From: Anaerolineae bacterium
GTDB taxonomy: Bacteria > Chloroflexota > Anaerolineae > Anaerolineales > E44-bin32
NCBI GenBank assembly: GCA_011174845.1
Contig: DUEW01000078.1
Coordinates: 1 to 39,403 of the forward strand
DNA: 39,403 nt
Reading direction: 5' to 3'
Under the pieces are notes generated by a model that worked only from the letters and a program-made list of their open reading frames with translations, was not told where the DNA came from and ran no database searches. Position numbers and translations under genes: made by a program. Shown here one piece after another: positions 9,795 to 18,422 of this stretch (the first letter of the stretch is position 1; each line of letters begins with the position of its first letter).

Positions 9795-12716
9795 ATGGTC
9801 CATGAACAAGTAGCAGAAGCAAACCGCGAATTCATACATGAAATGGGTCACGCTATATGCGAGATGCATTTCGACCGAATGACTCGATTGCTCTACAGCA
9901 CCGATGCGAGCATTTACCAGATGATTCCGGTAGGGGTCGCGATCCCCCGAGATGAAGAAGAGATCGCTGCTGCAATTGAGATCGCCGATCGTTACCATGT
10001 TCCGATCCTCGCTCGTGGTGGCGGAAGCAGTCTTGCTGGACAAGCAGTTGGTCATGCGTTGGTACTTGATTTTTCCCGCTACCTCGATCACATCCTCGAG
10101 ATCAATCCCGAAACAAGAACTGTTCGCACACAACCAGGCATCACCCTCCATGCGCTCAACAAATCCCTTCGTCCTTACGGTCTTATGTACGGCCCAGACC
10201 CGGCCAGTGGCGAACGTGCGACCATGGGGGGTATCTTAGGAAACAATTCGACCGGTGCTCACTCCATCGTCTATGGCATGACAGTCGATCATGTTCTCAC
10301 AACCGACGTCATCCTTGCTGATGGCGCTCGCACCCGTTTCGAGGCGCATGATTTAAAAAATTGGGAAACCCGCAGTAAACGTCCCGGTATTGAGGGTTCG
10401 ATTTATCATGCCATTCCAGACATTCTGGAACGCTACGGACATCAAATCGCGACGAGGTATCCAAAAATATTTCGCCACGTTGCGGGTTATAACCTAAATC
10501 AACTGGCTGGAAGTGATGCGCCAAATCTTGCCAAATTAATCGTGGGCTCTGAAGGAACGCTGGGCGTCATCACTGAGATGACCCTAAACCTCGTTCCCAT
10601 CCCTACATTCAAGCGATTGGCCATGGTCCACTTCTCCGAACTAACTGCCGCAATGGATGCGGTACCGATCCTTCTTGAGAGTGATCCCACGGCCATCGAA
10701 GTGCTCGATAAGATGCTGTTCAGATTAACGAGAGACCGAATTGAATATAAACGCTTGTTGACCTTCGTCGAGGGTGATCCAGAGATTGTACTCCTCGTCG
10801 AGTATTCAGGAGAAACCGAATCCGAGCTTGATGCCGGTATCGAAAGATTACAAGAAAAGCTGAACCAGATACACCAACACGACCCGGTGATCATCGTCGC
10901 TGATCCTGAAGGTCAAGCCAATGTCTGGTTTGTGCGTAAGGTTGGATTGGGCATTCTGATGAGCATCCGGGGTGATGCTAAACCGATCCCCTTCATCGAA
11001 GATGCCACCGTGCCTGTCGAGCATCTCACAAACTACGTCACCAGCATTTTCGACTTCGCACACGACGTGGGTGTGGAACAGGTGGCGATGTACGCGCATG
11101 CGAGCGCTGGTTGTCTACATATCCGCCCACTTGTGAATCTGAAAAATGCTGATGGTGTGCGACAACTGCGTCAAATCGCTGAAAAGTCCGTGGAGCTGGT
11201 GACCGAGTATGGGGGCACGACGAGTGGCGAACACGGCGAAGGATTGGCTCGGGGAGAGTTCTCAGAAAAGTTATTTGGACCGGAGCTCGTCCAAGCTTTT
11301 CGTGAAGTGAAGCAGGCATTCGATCCCAAAGGACTCATGAATCCCGGCAAGTTGGTCGACGTGCCCAGGATGGATGATCAGGCTCTGCTTCGCTTCGGTG
11401 CAGACTATGCTGTGCCCCACGAGCCTCGTGAAACGGTCTTCAGCTTCGCAAGCGATGGCGGTTTCGCCGCGGCGGTCGAAATGTGCAACGGGGCTGGCGT
11501 TTGCCGACAGTTGGAACTCGGCGTGATGTGTCCCTCCTTTCAGGTTACGCGCCAAGAGGCACATAGTACACGTGGTCGTGCCAACGCACTGCGTGCGGCT
11601 ATGATGGGTCTCCTCGGACCAGAGGGGATGACTGCCCAAGAACTGTATAAGGTATTGGACCTGTGCCTTTTGTGTCATGCATGTAAAGCTGAGTGCCCTT
11701 CAGCTGTGGATATGGCTAAGCTCAAGGCCGAATTTCTTCACAATTACTATCAACATCACGGCATCCCTCTCCGTTCACGACTTTTCGGAAACATCGCTAA
11801 AATCTACAAAATGGCTCATACCTTTGCACCATTTGCAAACGTGGTACTAAATGGACCGGCAAAATGGTTCATGATGCATTTAGGTGTTCACCCAAAGCGA
11901 CCAATGCCACAGCTTTCTTCACAACGCTTCAGCACCTGGTTTCAGCAGAACTATGGCTACACGAAAGGGCCAAGTAGCGGGGATAGGAAGGTCGTCTTTT
12001 TCCACGATACCTTCACCGAACATAACCACCCTCACATCGGACAAGCCGCGATTAAAGTGCTACAAGCTGCCGGTTATGAACCTATTCTGTTACCTGATAA
12101 AGCTTGCTGTGGACGTCCCGCTGTGTCAAAGGGGCTTCTCGATGAAGCCGCACGTTTAGCACGTCACAATATTCGATTGCTCGCCCCTTATGCAAGGGAG
12201 GGCATTCCAATTGTTGGAATCGAGCCAAGCTGCATGACGATGCTGGTAAACGAATATCTTGATCTTGTGCCCGGAAATGAAGCAAAAGCTGTGGCTGAGG
12301 TCACGACGACGATCGAGGCCTTGATTGTAGAAGCGGCTGAATCGGGGAATCTTAACCTGCGTTTCAAGAATTCCCCACGTAATGTTCTCTTCCACGGACA
12401 CTGCCAACAAAAATCGATTTTCGGAACTGCGACCACCCACAAACTGTTACAACTCATCCCAAATTGTAGGCTCGAGGAGATAGAAACGGGGTGTTGTGGT
12501 ATGGCGGGATCTTTTGGTTATGAGGAAGAACATTACGAGTTATCGGTCAAGTTGGCTGAAATGTCCCTCGCCCCAACCATACGGGGTGCGTCAGAAACAA
12601 CGATCATTTGTGCCAGCGGAACCTCGTGTAGAGAACAGATCGAACATACGACAGGCCGCCAGGCATTACATCCCATCGAGGTGTTTGCTGAAGCAATGAT
12701 CGTAGACGAGTCATGA
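9795..12716 (+). CDS. FAD-binding / (Fe-S)-binding D-2-hydroxyacid dehydrogenase (D-lactate or glycolate oxidase type)
   Basis: A 973-residue fusion of a GlcD-like flavin half and a GlcF-like iron-sulfur half. The N-terminal FAD_binding_4 domain shows RGGGSSLAGQ (residues 74-83) and a GERATMGGILGNNSTG stretch. A FAD-oxidase C-terminal domain follows to about residue 510. Two ferredoxin-like Cys groups lie near 562 (CNGAGVC...CP) and 626-637 (CLLCHACKAECP). Two CCG domains follow, with CCGRPAV near 771 and GCCGMAG near 899; these are usual in heterodisulfide-reductase-like electron-transfer subunits. Such proteins oxidise D-lactate, glycolate or other 2-hydroxyacids and pass electrons to quinone or another carrier, usually as peripheral membrane enzymes. 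The Shine-Dalgarno is weak, so the start rests on homology-like alignment. It opens the plus-strand block, 50 bases before the URO-D gene. Exact substrate is unknown. Confidence 0.93.
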   Translation: MVHEQVAEANREFIHEMGHAICEMHFDRMTRLLYSTDASIYQMIPVGVAIPRDEEEIAAAIEIADRYHVPILARGGGSSLAGQAVGHALVLDFSRYLDHILEINPETRTVRTQPGITLHALNKSLRPYGLMYGPDPASGERATMGGILGNNSTGAHSIVYGMTVDHVLTTDVILADGARTRFEAHDLKNWETRSKRPGIEGSIYHAIPDILERYGHQIATRYPKIFRHVAGYNLNQLAGSDAPNLAKLIVGSEGTLGVITEMTLNLVPIPTFKRLAMVHFSELTAAMDAVPILLESDPTAIEVLDKMLFRLTRDRIEYKRLLTFVEGDPEIVLLVEYSGETESELDAGIERLQEKLNQIHQHDPVIIVADPEGQANVWFVRKVGLGILMSIRGDAKPIPFIEDATVPVEHLTNYVTSIFDFAHDVGVEQVAMYAHASAGCLHIRPLVNLKNADGVRQLRQIAEKSVELVTEYGGTTSGEHGEGLARGEFSEKLFGPELVQAFREVKQAFDPKGLMNPGKLVDVPRMDDQALLRFGADYAVPHEPRETVFSFASDGGFAAAVEMCNGAGVCRQLELGVMCPSFQVTRQEAHSTRGRANALRAAMMGLLGPEGMTAQELYKVLDLCLLCHACKAECPSAVDMAKLKAEFLHNYYQHHGIPLRSRLFGNIAKIYKMAHTFAPFANVVLNGPAKWFMMHLGVHPKRPMPQLSSQRFSTWFQQNYGYTKGPSSGDRKVVFFHDTFTEHNHPHIGQAAIKVLQAAGYEPILLPDKACCGRPAVSKGLLDEAARLARHNIRLLAPYAREGIPIVGIEPSCMTMLVNEYLDLVPGNEAKAVAEVTTTIEALIVEAAESGNLNLRFKNSPRNVLFHGHCQQKSIFGTATTHKLLQLIPNCRLEEIETGCCGMAGSFGYEEEHYELSVKLAEMSLAPTIRGASETTIICASGTSCREQIEHTTGRQALHPIEVFAEAMIVDES

Positions 12717-12766
12717 GGGTAATGCGTACAATTTCTAGCTTCACAAGATAAGGATTTTCATAAGTT

Positions 12767-13966
12767 ATGTCCACCGCACGAGAGAAATGGACCATGCGTC
12801 AGCGGGTTTTAGCCACGCTCCAGGGGAGGAAACCCGATCGCATTCCTTTCATCGATCGGATTGATTTCTGGTACAAGGGTCGAAATCACCAAGGAAAAAT
12901 GCCTGAAGAGTTTCAAGGTATGTCCTTGCCCGAGGTCCATCGTGCGATCGGTTTCGGCCACCAGGATTGGGATTACCCCTATACCATCAAATACAGGAAT
13001 GCTGAAATCATCCTTACTTTTGAAGGGGAAAGGATATTTCACGAAGTCGATCCTGAGTTCACAAACTTCCCTACCCTCTGGGGATGGATTCCAATCGATA
13101 AAGCAGGTGTCACAACGACTGAACTGATCACACCTGCGGGCAAGTTATCCTATCACCATCGTTTGCTTGAAGAGAGCATCTCTTCAGGCACCACGCGGCC
13201 TCAAATGATCTCTCATCCGATTAAGGAATTAGACGATTTCAACACCTACGAGTACATCATCGAACATGCAGAATTTATACCCCGGTATCAAGATTTTTAT
13301 CAGCGCGAAGCAGAAATTGGGGATCATGGATATCTCGTTCCAATCATCGAACGCATCCCGTTTCAGCATATACTTATCGATGCAATTGGCGAGATTGAAA
13401 CCTTTTACACATTGCATGACAGCCCTAAGCAATTCCAACGATTGCTTACCGTCCTCGACGAACAAGTTACCGACAAGCTCAAGAAACTAGCCGATTTCTC
13501 GGCACCCTATGTTGAATTTACCGACAATCTTGATGGTTTCATGACCAATCCCAGACTCTTCCAAAAGTATGTTCTTCCTGCATATCAGCGATATTGTGAT
13601 ACCCTACACGACCAAGGAAAGAAAGTGGGAGACCACACCGATGGGGACCTCAAGAATCTTGTGCATCTACTACATGATACGGGCTTGGATGTATGTGAAT
13701 CGTTCACACCAGCTCCAACCACCAGCTGCACCTTTGAAGAGGTTTGGGAGGCGTGGCAAGGCGGTCCCTTGATATGGGGCGGGATCGCATCCTATTATCT
13801 CGAGCAAAGGGTGAGCGATTCAGAGTTCCTCCAACATATCGAGCATCTATTACAGCTCATCGGTAAGCGTCCCATCATCCTCGGTGTGGGTGACGCAGTG
13901 ATGAGCGATAACGACCTCGAGCGAGTAAGATATATCGCAGAGAGAATCGAGAACCATCCGCTGTGA
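12767..13966 (+). CDS. Uroporphyrinogen decarboxylase-family (MtaA/CmuA-like) corrinoid methyltransferase
   Basis: A 399-residue URO-D-fold protein. It begins with the typical 'RVLATLQGRKPDRIPF' segment and has the C-terminal metal-site region 'GDHTDGDL...DVCESFTPAP', followed by a 'WGGIAS' core strand. In the methyltransferase branch of this family, His and Cys residues in this region bind zinc to activate a thiol acceptor, and the protein moves methyl groups between a corrinoid protein and another substrate. The next gene, about 60 bases downstream, is a corrinoid protein, which argues for the methyltransferase branch rather than haem synthesis (HemE). The methyl donor and acceptor are not evident. 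No reductive activator of corrinoid protein (RACo) is seen nearby. Confidence 0.87.
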   Translation: MSTAREKWTMRQRVLATLQGRKPDRIPFIDRIDFWYKGRNHQGKMPEEFQGMSLPEVHRAIGFGHQDWDYPYTIKYRNAEIILTFEGERIFHEVDPEFTNFPTLWGWIPIDKAGVTTTELITPAGKLSYHHRLLEESISSGTTRPQMISHPIKELDDFNTYEYIIEHAEFIPRYQDFYQREAEIGDHGYLVPIIERIPFQHILIDAIGEIETFYTLHDSPKQFQRLLTVLDEQVTDKLKKLADFSAPYVEFTDNLDGFMTNPRLFQKYVLPAYQRYCDTLHDQGKKVGDHTDGDLKNLVHLLHDTGLDVCESFTPAPTTSCTFEEVWEAWQGGPLIWGGIASYYLEQRVSDSEFLQHIEHLLQLIGKRPIILGVGDAVMSDNDLERVRYIAERIENHPL

Positions 13967-14026
13967 GGATGATTCTCGTTACAGGATCGCGACTGAAGCA
14001 ACAACTTGATCGCTAGGAGCATATGT

Positions 14027-14662
14027 GTGAACGAAATTTTGGAATCCATCCAAACCGCAGTGTTAAAAGGGAACTTGAAAGATGCTCAGGAACAAGTCGA
14101 ACGGGCGCTAGGATCCGGTTTATCTCCAGCTGACATCTTGCATGAGGGATTGATCTCTGCCATGACAGAAGTCGGGCGGCTCTTTGAAGAGGGAGAGTAT
14201 TATGTGCCCGAAATGCTCATCGCGGCCAGAGCGATGAAAGGGGGCTTAGCGATCCTCAAACCACTTCTTGCCGAAACGGATGTCCAACCGCTTGGAAAGA
14301 TCGCCCTCGGAACAGTTAAAGGCGATTTACACGACATCGGCAAAAATCTGGTGAGTATGATGCTGGAAGGTGCCGGATTTGAGGTCGTGGACTTAGGCGT
14401 AGATGTCGCCCCTGAAATATTCGTCGATACGATAGAATCTGGAGGGATCGATATCCTCGGCATGTCGGCTTTGCTCACGACCACGATGCCACTTATGAAA
14501 GCCACAATTGATGCTTTAGTTCAAGCTCAGTTGCGCGACCAAGTAAAAGTTATCATCGGGGGCGCGCCAGTAACCCAATCCTACGCAGATGATATCGGCG
14601 CTGACGGGTACGCACCGGATGCCAGCCGAGCCGCCTCCCTAGCAAAATCGCTCTTAAGCTGA
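14027..14662 (+). CDS. Corrinoid (B12-binding) methyltransferase protein, MtbC/MtaC-like
   Basis: I choose GTG at 14027 rather than the track's TTG at 14006, because TAGGAG sits 7 bases before the GTG. This gives 211 residues, the family's usual size. An N-terminal helical cap (about 1-85) precedes a Rossmann-like cobalamin domain with GDLHDIGKN. His102 in this DxHxxG motif is the expected lower axial ligand to cobalt. Downstream GMSALL and GGAPV stretches fit the rest of the B12-binding site. It would carry the methyl group for the adjacent URO-D-family methyltransferase. The substrate-specific methyltransferase that demethylates the donor is not recognisable in the window. Confidence 0.93.
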   Translation: MNEILESIQTAVLKGNLKDAQEQVERALGSGLSPADILHEGLISAMTEVGRLFEEGEYYVPEMLIAARAMKGGLAILKPLLAETDVQPLGKIALGTVKGDLHDIGKNLVSMMLEGAGFEVVDLGVDVAPEIFVDTIESGGIDILGMSALLTTTMPLMKATIDALVQAQLRDQVKVIIGGAPVTQSYADDIGADGYAPDASRAASLAKSLLS

Positions 14663-14696
14663 TTCGAGGGCGATTCATCATTTCAAAGGATGTGCG

Positions 14697-15614
14697 ATGA
14701 TGACACAAGTCCAGTATAGTGAACCGACGATTGCTAAAGCAAATGACATCGAAATCGTCTTCGACACCTTTGGCGACCCAAACAATCCCCCCATCTTACT
14801 CGTCATGGGACTCGGCGCCCAAATGATCGATTGGAAAGAAGAATTCTGTGCTGAATTGGCTTCACGCGGCTATTGGGTTATCAGGTATGACAACCGAGAT
14901 ATCGGTCTGTCTACCAAGTTTGACGATGCCGGGGTGCCAAATATTTTAAGCATGTTGCTTGCGCCTAGTCAAGATCAACCGCTCGAATCGCCCTACACGA
15001 TACGGGATATGGCGGATGATGGTGTCGGATTACTCGATGCCCTTGAGATCGAGAAGGCGCACGTTGTTGGTGTATCGATGGGAGGCATGATCGCTCAGTC
15101 GATGGCCATTCATCATCCTACGAGACTGGCCTCTTTGATCTCGATCATGTCTTCAACCGGTGAGCCAGACCTCCCTCCCCCAACACCCGAGGCCCTGGCG
15201 GTTCTTACGACTCCTGCTCCGACTGACCGCGCAGGTTACATTGAAAACTCAGTCGAGAATTCGAGAGTGCTTAGCGGACCTAAGTTCCCCCTCAATTTGG
15301 ATCTAATCCGTGAACATGCGGGGCTCAAGTTCGATCGCGGGATTCATCCGACCGGGATTGCCCGCCAATTAGCCGCCATTTTAACCTCCGGAGGGAGGAG
15401 GGAGATGCTGAAATCCGTTACCATTCCAACCCTGGTTATCCATGGAGATGCTGATCCTCTCGTGCCTCTCGAGGGAGGGAAAGATACCGCCGACGCAATC
15501 TCCGGAGCCGAGCTGATCATCATGGAAGGGATGGGGCATGATTTGCCCTTACAGTTGTGGTCCCAACTCATCGATGCGATCGTGAAGCATGTATCTAAAT
15601 TCGAGATCTTATAA
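14697..15614 (+). CDS. Alpha/beta-fold hydrolase
   Basis: A 305-residue alpha/beta hydrolase. The nucleophile elbow is GVSMGG with Ser127, the oxyanion-side strand shows LLVMGLGAQ, the acid is probably the Asp in 'IHGDADPLVP', and the catalytic His is in 'MGHDLP' near the C-terminus. It has no signal peptide, so it is probably cytoplasmic. It lies 34 bases after the corrinoid gene and probably belongs to the same transcript. Members cleave esters, lactones or C-C bonds of ring-cleavage products; a role in releasing an acid for the acyl-CoA pathway downstream is plausible but is inference. The tandem ATG-ATG start is preceded by AAAGGATG. Confidence 0.9.
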   Translation: MMTQVQYSEPTIAKANDIEIVFDTFGDPNNPPILLVMGLGAQMIDWKEEFCAELASRGYWVIRYDNRDIGLSTKFDDAGVPNILSMLLAPSQDQPLESPYTIRDMADDGVGLLDALEIEKAHVVGVSMGGMIAQSMAIHHPTRLASLISIMSSTGEPDLPPPTPEALAVLTTPAPTDRAGYIENSVENSRVLSGPKFPLNLDLIREHAGLKFDRGIHPTGIARQLAAILTSGGRREMLKSVTIPTLVIHGDADPLVPLEGGKDTADAISGAELIIMEGMGHDLPLQLWSQLIDAIVKHVSKFEIL

Positions 15615-15786
15615 TGTAAACTACTCATAGACACATTTCACGAACTGATTTCCTATGAGACATGAAGAGGAGTTATTCGGAAAAGTCTCAAGAAACTCCC
15701 ATTTGTCGTGTACCTAGAGTATGGTTCTATAGTTAAAATTCTAAGATGCCACACCAAAGGGAATCACAAACCACCAATTCCAGATC

Positions 15787-16899
15787 ATGAGCCTACTCTT
15801 TTCCCCTTTCCAAATGGGTTCTCTCGAATTGCCAAACCGTTTGGTTAGATCCGCCACGGCTGAAAGGATGGCCGACGCGGATGGTCGTCCTTTGCCCCTG
15901 CTGAAGAACCTTTATGCTGAGTTAGCGAAAGGTGGGGTTGGTCTGATCATCACCGGACATATGTACGTCCATCCTTCTGGTAAGGCTCACGTAGAGATGA
16001 CCGGCGTCCACAGCGATGATCTCCTCCCCGATCTGGCACAATTAGCCGATGCTGTTCATCATGAAAACGGGCGGATCATCGTCCAGATCAACCATGGAGG
16101 CATGAATTGCAGCCGGGAGACGGTTGATGAAACATTCGCTCCTTCAGCGGTTGACCAGCCGTATGTGAGCAGACCTGCTCGAGAGATCACTCTTAAAGAA
16201 ATTGATGACCTCATCCAAGCATACGCGAATGCCGCTCGAAGGGTGCAAGAGGCTGGTTTCGATGGCGTACAGATTCACGCTGCACATGGTTACTTGATCA
16301 ACCAATTCCTATCTCCCCTGATAAATCATCGTACCGATGAATGGGGAGGAGAGATAACGAAGAGGATGCACTTCCTAAGAGAAGTCTCTGGAGCCATGAG
16401 AGTCCAAGTCGGATCTGACTATCCCATATTGATTAAGCTCGGCATGATTGATGGTATACAAGGTGGCTTGGCACTTGAGGAGAGTTTGCAGGTAATCGCC
16501 GCGTTGAACGATATGGGCATCGATGGAGTGGAACTTAGCGGTGGCATTAGCGGGGATCGAAATCTAAATATCGGAAAGGGAATTCGATCAGAATCTGACG
16601 AAGCCTACTTCCTTCCCTTGGCACAGAATGCGCGAGAAGCCACGCAACTCCCCATCATCTTGGTTGGGGGATTCCGATCACGATCGGTTATGGAACGTGT
16701 TCTGACGGACGGACACGCGGATCTTATCTCTCTCAGTCGACCATTAATATCTGAACCTGACCTGCCAAATCGACTACGTCTAGGTCTACAAGACAAGTCC
16801 AGATGTCTCTCATCAAACAACTGTTGGCCAAAAACAGTGGGGGAAGGGATTGCATGTAAGTGTCCACATGAAAAGGTGATCGATAAAGCCAAAGTTTAA
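15787..16899 (+). CDS. NADH:flavin oxidoreductase, Old Yellow Enzyme family (single-domain)
   Basis: A 370-residue FMN TIM barrel. 'INHGG' is at 101-105 and HAAHGYLINQF starts at 164; His164, His167 and Tyr169 match the substrate-binding and proton-donor residues of YqjM-type enzymes. The YqjM regulatory Cys near residue 26 is not present (RSATAERM). It lacks the C-terminal FAD/NAD domains of 2,4-dienoyl-CoA reductase. The tail has C-x5-C-x10-C-x-C (RCLSSNNCW...ACKCP), which does not fit the canonical 4Fe-4S spacing of FadH-type enzymes, so cluster binding is uncertain. The likely role is NAD(P)H-dependent reduction of an activated C=C bond. It is preceded by a 172-base gap, so it may have its own promoter. 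No strong Shine-Dalgarno is seen. Confidence 0.9.
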   Translation: MSLLFSPFQMGSLELPNRLVRSATAERMADADGRPLPLLKNLYAELAKGGVGLIITGHMYVHPSGKAHVEMTGVHSDDLLPDLAQLADAVHHENGRIIVQINHGGMNCSRETVDETFAPSAVDQPYVSRPAREITLKEIDDLIQAYANAARRVQEAGFDGVQIHAAHGYLINQFLSPLINHRTDEWGGEITKRMHFLREVSGAMRVQVGSDYPILIKLGMIDGIQGGLALEESLQVIAALNDMGIDGVELSGGISGDRNLNIGKGIRSESDEAYFLPLAQNAREATQLPIILVGGFRSRSVMERVLTDGHADLISLSRPLISEPDLPNRLRLGLQDKSRCLSSNNCWPKTVGEGIACKCPHEKVIDKAKV

Positions 16900-16974
16900 G
16901 GATACGATCCATCTGGATAACATTTATCCGCTCCAAACACTACATATAAACAATGGAGCCACAAGGAGGAAAAC

Positions 16975-18114
16975 GTGATCGACTTCTCTCTCACCGAAGA
17001 ACAAAAGGCCTGCCAGAAGTTGGTCCGCAACTTCGCTAAAAAAGAGATCGTACCCGTTGCTCATGAATTGGATGAAGAACAACGTCACAGCCCCGAAATC
17101 GTGGAAAAGTACCACACGATCGGACTGCTCCATTACGCCGTACCGGAGGAGTATGGAGGAGCTGGATTAGGCTCTTTAGATGGGTGCATCATTAGTGAGG
17201 AATTAGGCGCAGCTTGTGCGGGGGTCGCTGCTAGCCTTGGAGGCAGCATCTTAGGGCTTACCCCGTTTCTTATCGCTGGCAGCCCTGAGTTGAAAGAAGA
17301 GTTGCTCACTCAGCATACATCAGGGCCGAATTTAGGTGCCTTTTGCTTGACCGAACCTGATGCTGGATCAGATGTAGCTTCGTTGCGTACTACTGCGGTC
17401 CTTGAAGGGGATGAGTACATCATCAATGGCTGTAAGCGCTTCATCACCAATGGCGGTGTGGCAAGCCTCTATTCAGTCTTTGCCAGCGAGAACCCAGAAT
17501 TAGGGCACAGAGGTATCTCGGCCTTCATGGTCCCCGCTAGCACGCCCGGTGTCTCCAGCGGGAAAAAAGAGAACAAGATGGGCCAACGCGCCACGGACAC
17601 CCGAGAAGTGATCTTTGACAATGTTCGCATTCCCGCTCGATACCGACTCGGAGAAGGCTTTGACGGCTTCAAGATCGCGATGAAGACTTTGGATGACTCT
17701 CGCGCAGGGGTTGGCGCAGCAGCGGTGGGCATCGCCCGCGCCGCCTTAGAAGCCGCGAGCGCTTATGCCAAAGAGCGAGTGCAATTTGGCAAGCCCCTCG
17801 CCGCCCTGCAAGCGATCCAATTCATGTTGGCTGACATGGCGATAAGGGTTCACGCTGCTCGATTGCTTTGTTGGCATGCAGCCTGGTTGCATGACAACGG
17901 ACAACGCAACACGATGGAATCAGCGATCGCTAAATGCTTTGCCGGCGATACCGCCATGGAGGTGACCACAAACGCGGTCCAGGTGCTGGGGGGCTATGGG
18001 TATATGAAGGAGTACCCTGTGGAGAAATATATGCGCGATGCAAAACTGCACCAGATCTATGAGGGCACCAATCAGATCCAGCGTCTGGTGATCGCGCGGC
18101 AGATTCTCAGTTAG
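16975..18114 (+). CDS. Acyl-CoA dehydrogenase
   Basis: A 379-residue acyl-CoA dehydrogenase of normal length. It starts at GTG with AAGGAGG a few bases upstream. 'FCLTEPDAGSD' and 'GCKRFITNG' are the mid-domain FAD/acyl signatures. The catalytic base is Glu363 in 'YEGTNQIQ', as in short- and medium-chain enzymes. 'QVLGGYGYMKEYP' is the second family signature. It introduces an alpha,beta double bond into an acyl-CoA and passes electrons to electron-transfer flavoprotein; no ETF genes are in the window. Its place before the acyl-CoA ligase fits a beta-oxidation-like route. Chain-length preference cannot be read from sequence. Confidence 0.95.
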   Translation: MIDFSLTEEQKACQKLVRNFAKKEIVPVAHELDEEQRHSPEIVEKYHTIGLLHYAVPEEYGGAGLGSLDGCIISEELGAACAGVAASLGGSILGLTPFLIAGSPELKEELLTQHTSGPNLGAFCLTEPDAGSDVASLRTTAVLEGDEYIINGCKRFITNGGVASLYSVFASENPELGHRGISAFMVPASTPGVSSGKKENKMGQRATDTREVIFDNVRIPARYRLGEGFDGFKIAMKTLDDSRAGVGAAAVGIARAALEAASAYAKERVQFGKPLAALQAIQFMLADMAIRVHAARLLCWHAAWLHDNGQRNTMESAIAKCFAGDTAMEVTTNAVQVLGGYGYMKEYPVEKYMRDAKLHQIYEGTNQIQRLVIARQILS

Positions 18115-18422
18115 GTTGCGTTATTTTCAAACTTGAGTAGAACAAGATTTAGATGACAAAGCTCAATATCGGGTGCATTATAAACTGGCTAACTAGAGAA
18201 GAAGAGATTCACTAGGTTCAACGAGGAGGTGGTTTCGGCGATCGATCACCATGAACATGAAAGTATCTCCGGGATAACCGCATAAGCTGCAACGGAGAAC
18301 GCGAAGGTGTATTCAGAAGCCCATCGATAAGGCAACGAAAACGATCGATCAAAGACTGATTGATCGACAAATACATCTCGGATTTCTATTCTATGCAGCT
18401 CAAGCCACTGAGGAGGCGTACC
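18115..18422. other. Intergenic region with 7-bp inverted repeat
   Basis: This 308-base gap separates the acyl-CoA dehydrogenase and ligase genes. It contains a perfect inverted repeat, CGATCAA-agactga-TTGATCG (18346-18366), about 57 bases before the chosen ligase start. That would suit a dimeric regulator such as a TetR/FadR-type protein, but this is inference. An ORF-track start at TTG 18360 falls inside this repeat. I see no convincing gene here; the antisense 138-residue ORF (18246-18662) is a shadow of the ligase. Confidence 0.5.
18346..18366. promoter_or_regulatory. Candidate operator: perfect 7-bp inverted repeat, 7-base spacer
   Basis: CGATCAA and TTGATCG flank 'agactga', upstream of the acyl-CoA ligase gene. 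The symmetry and position suit a repressor site. No regulator gene is in the window and no second copy was noticed, so the functional claim is weak. Confidence 0.3.

Noticed and set aside
9765-10151. 128-residue minus-strand ORF at the start of the FAD/Fe-S oxidase gene
   Set aside because: Antisense shadow of a well-supported gene.
12767-13966. Haem-synthesis uroporphyrinogen decarboxylase (hemE)
   Set aside because: The adjacent corrinoid gene and the methyltransferase-type C-terminal Cys/His region favour a corrinoid methyltransferase.
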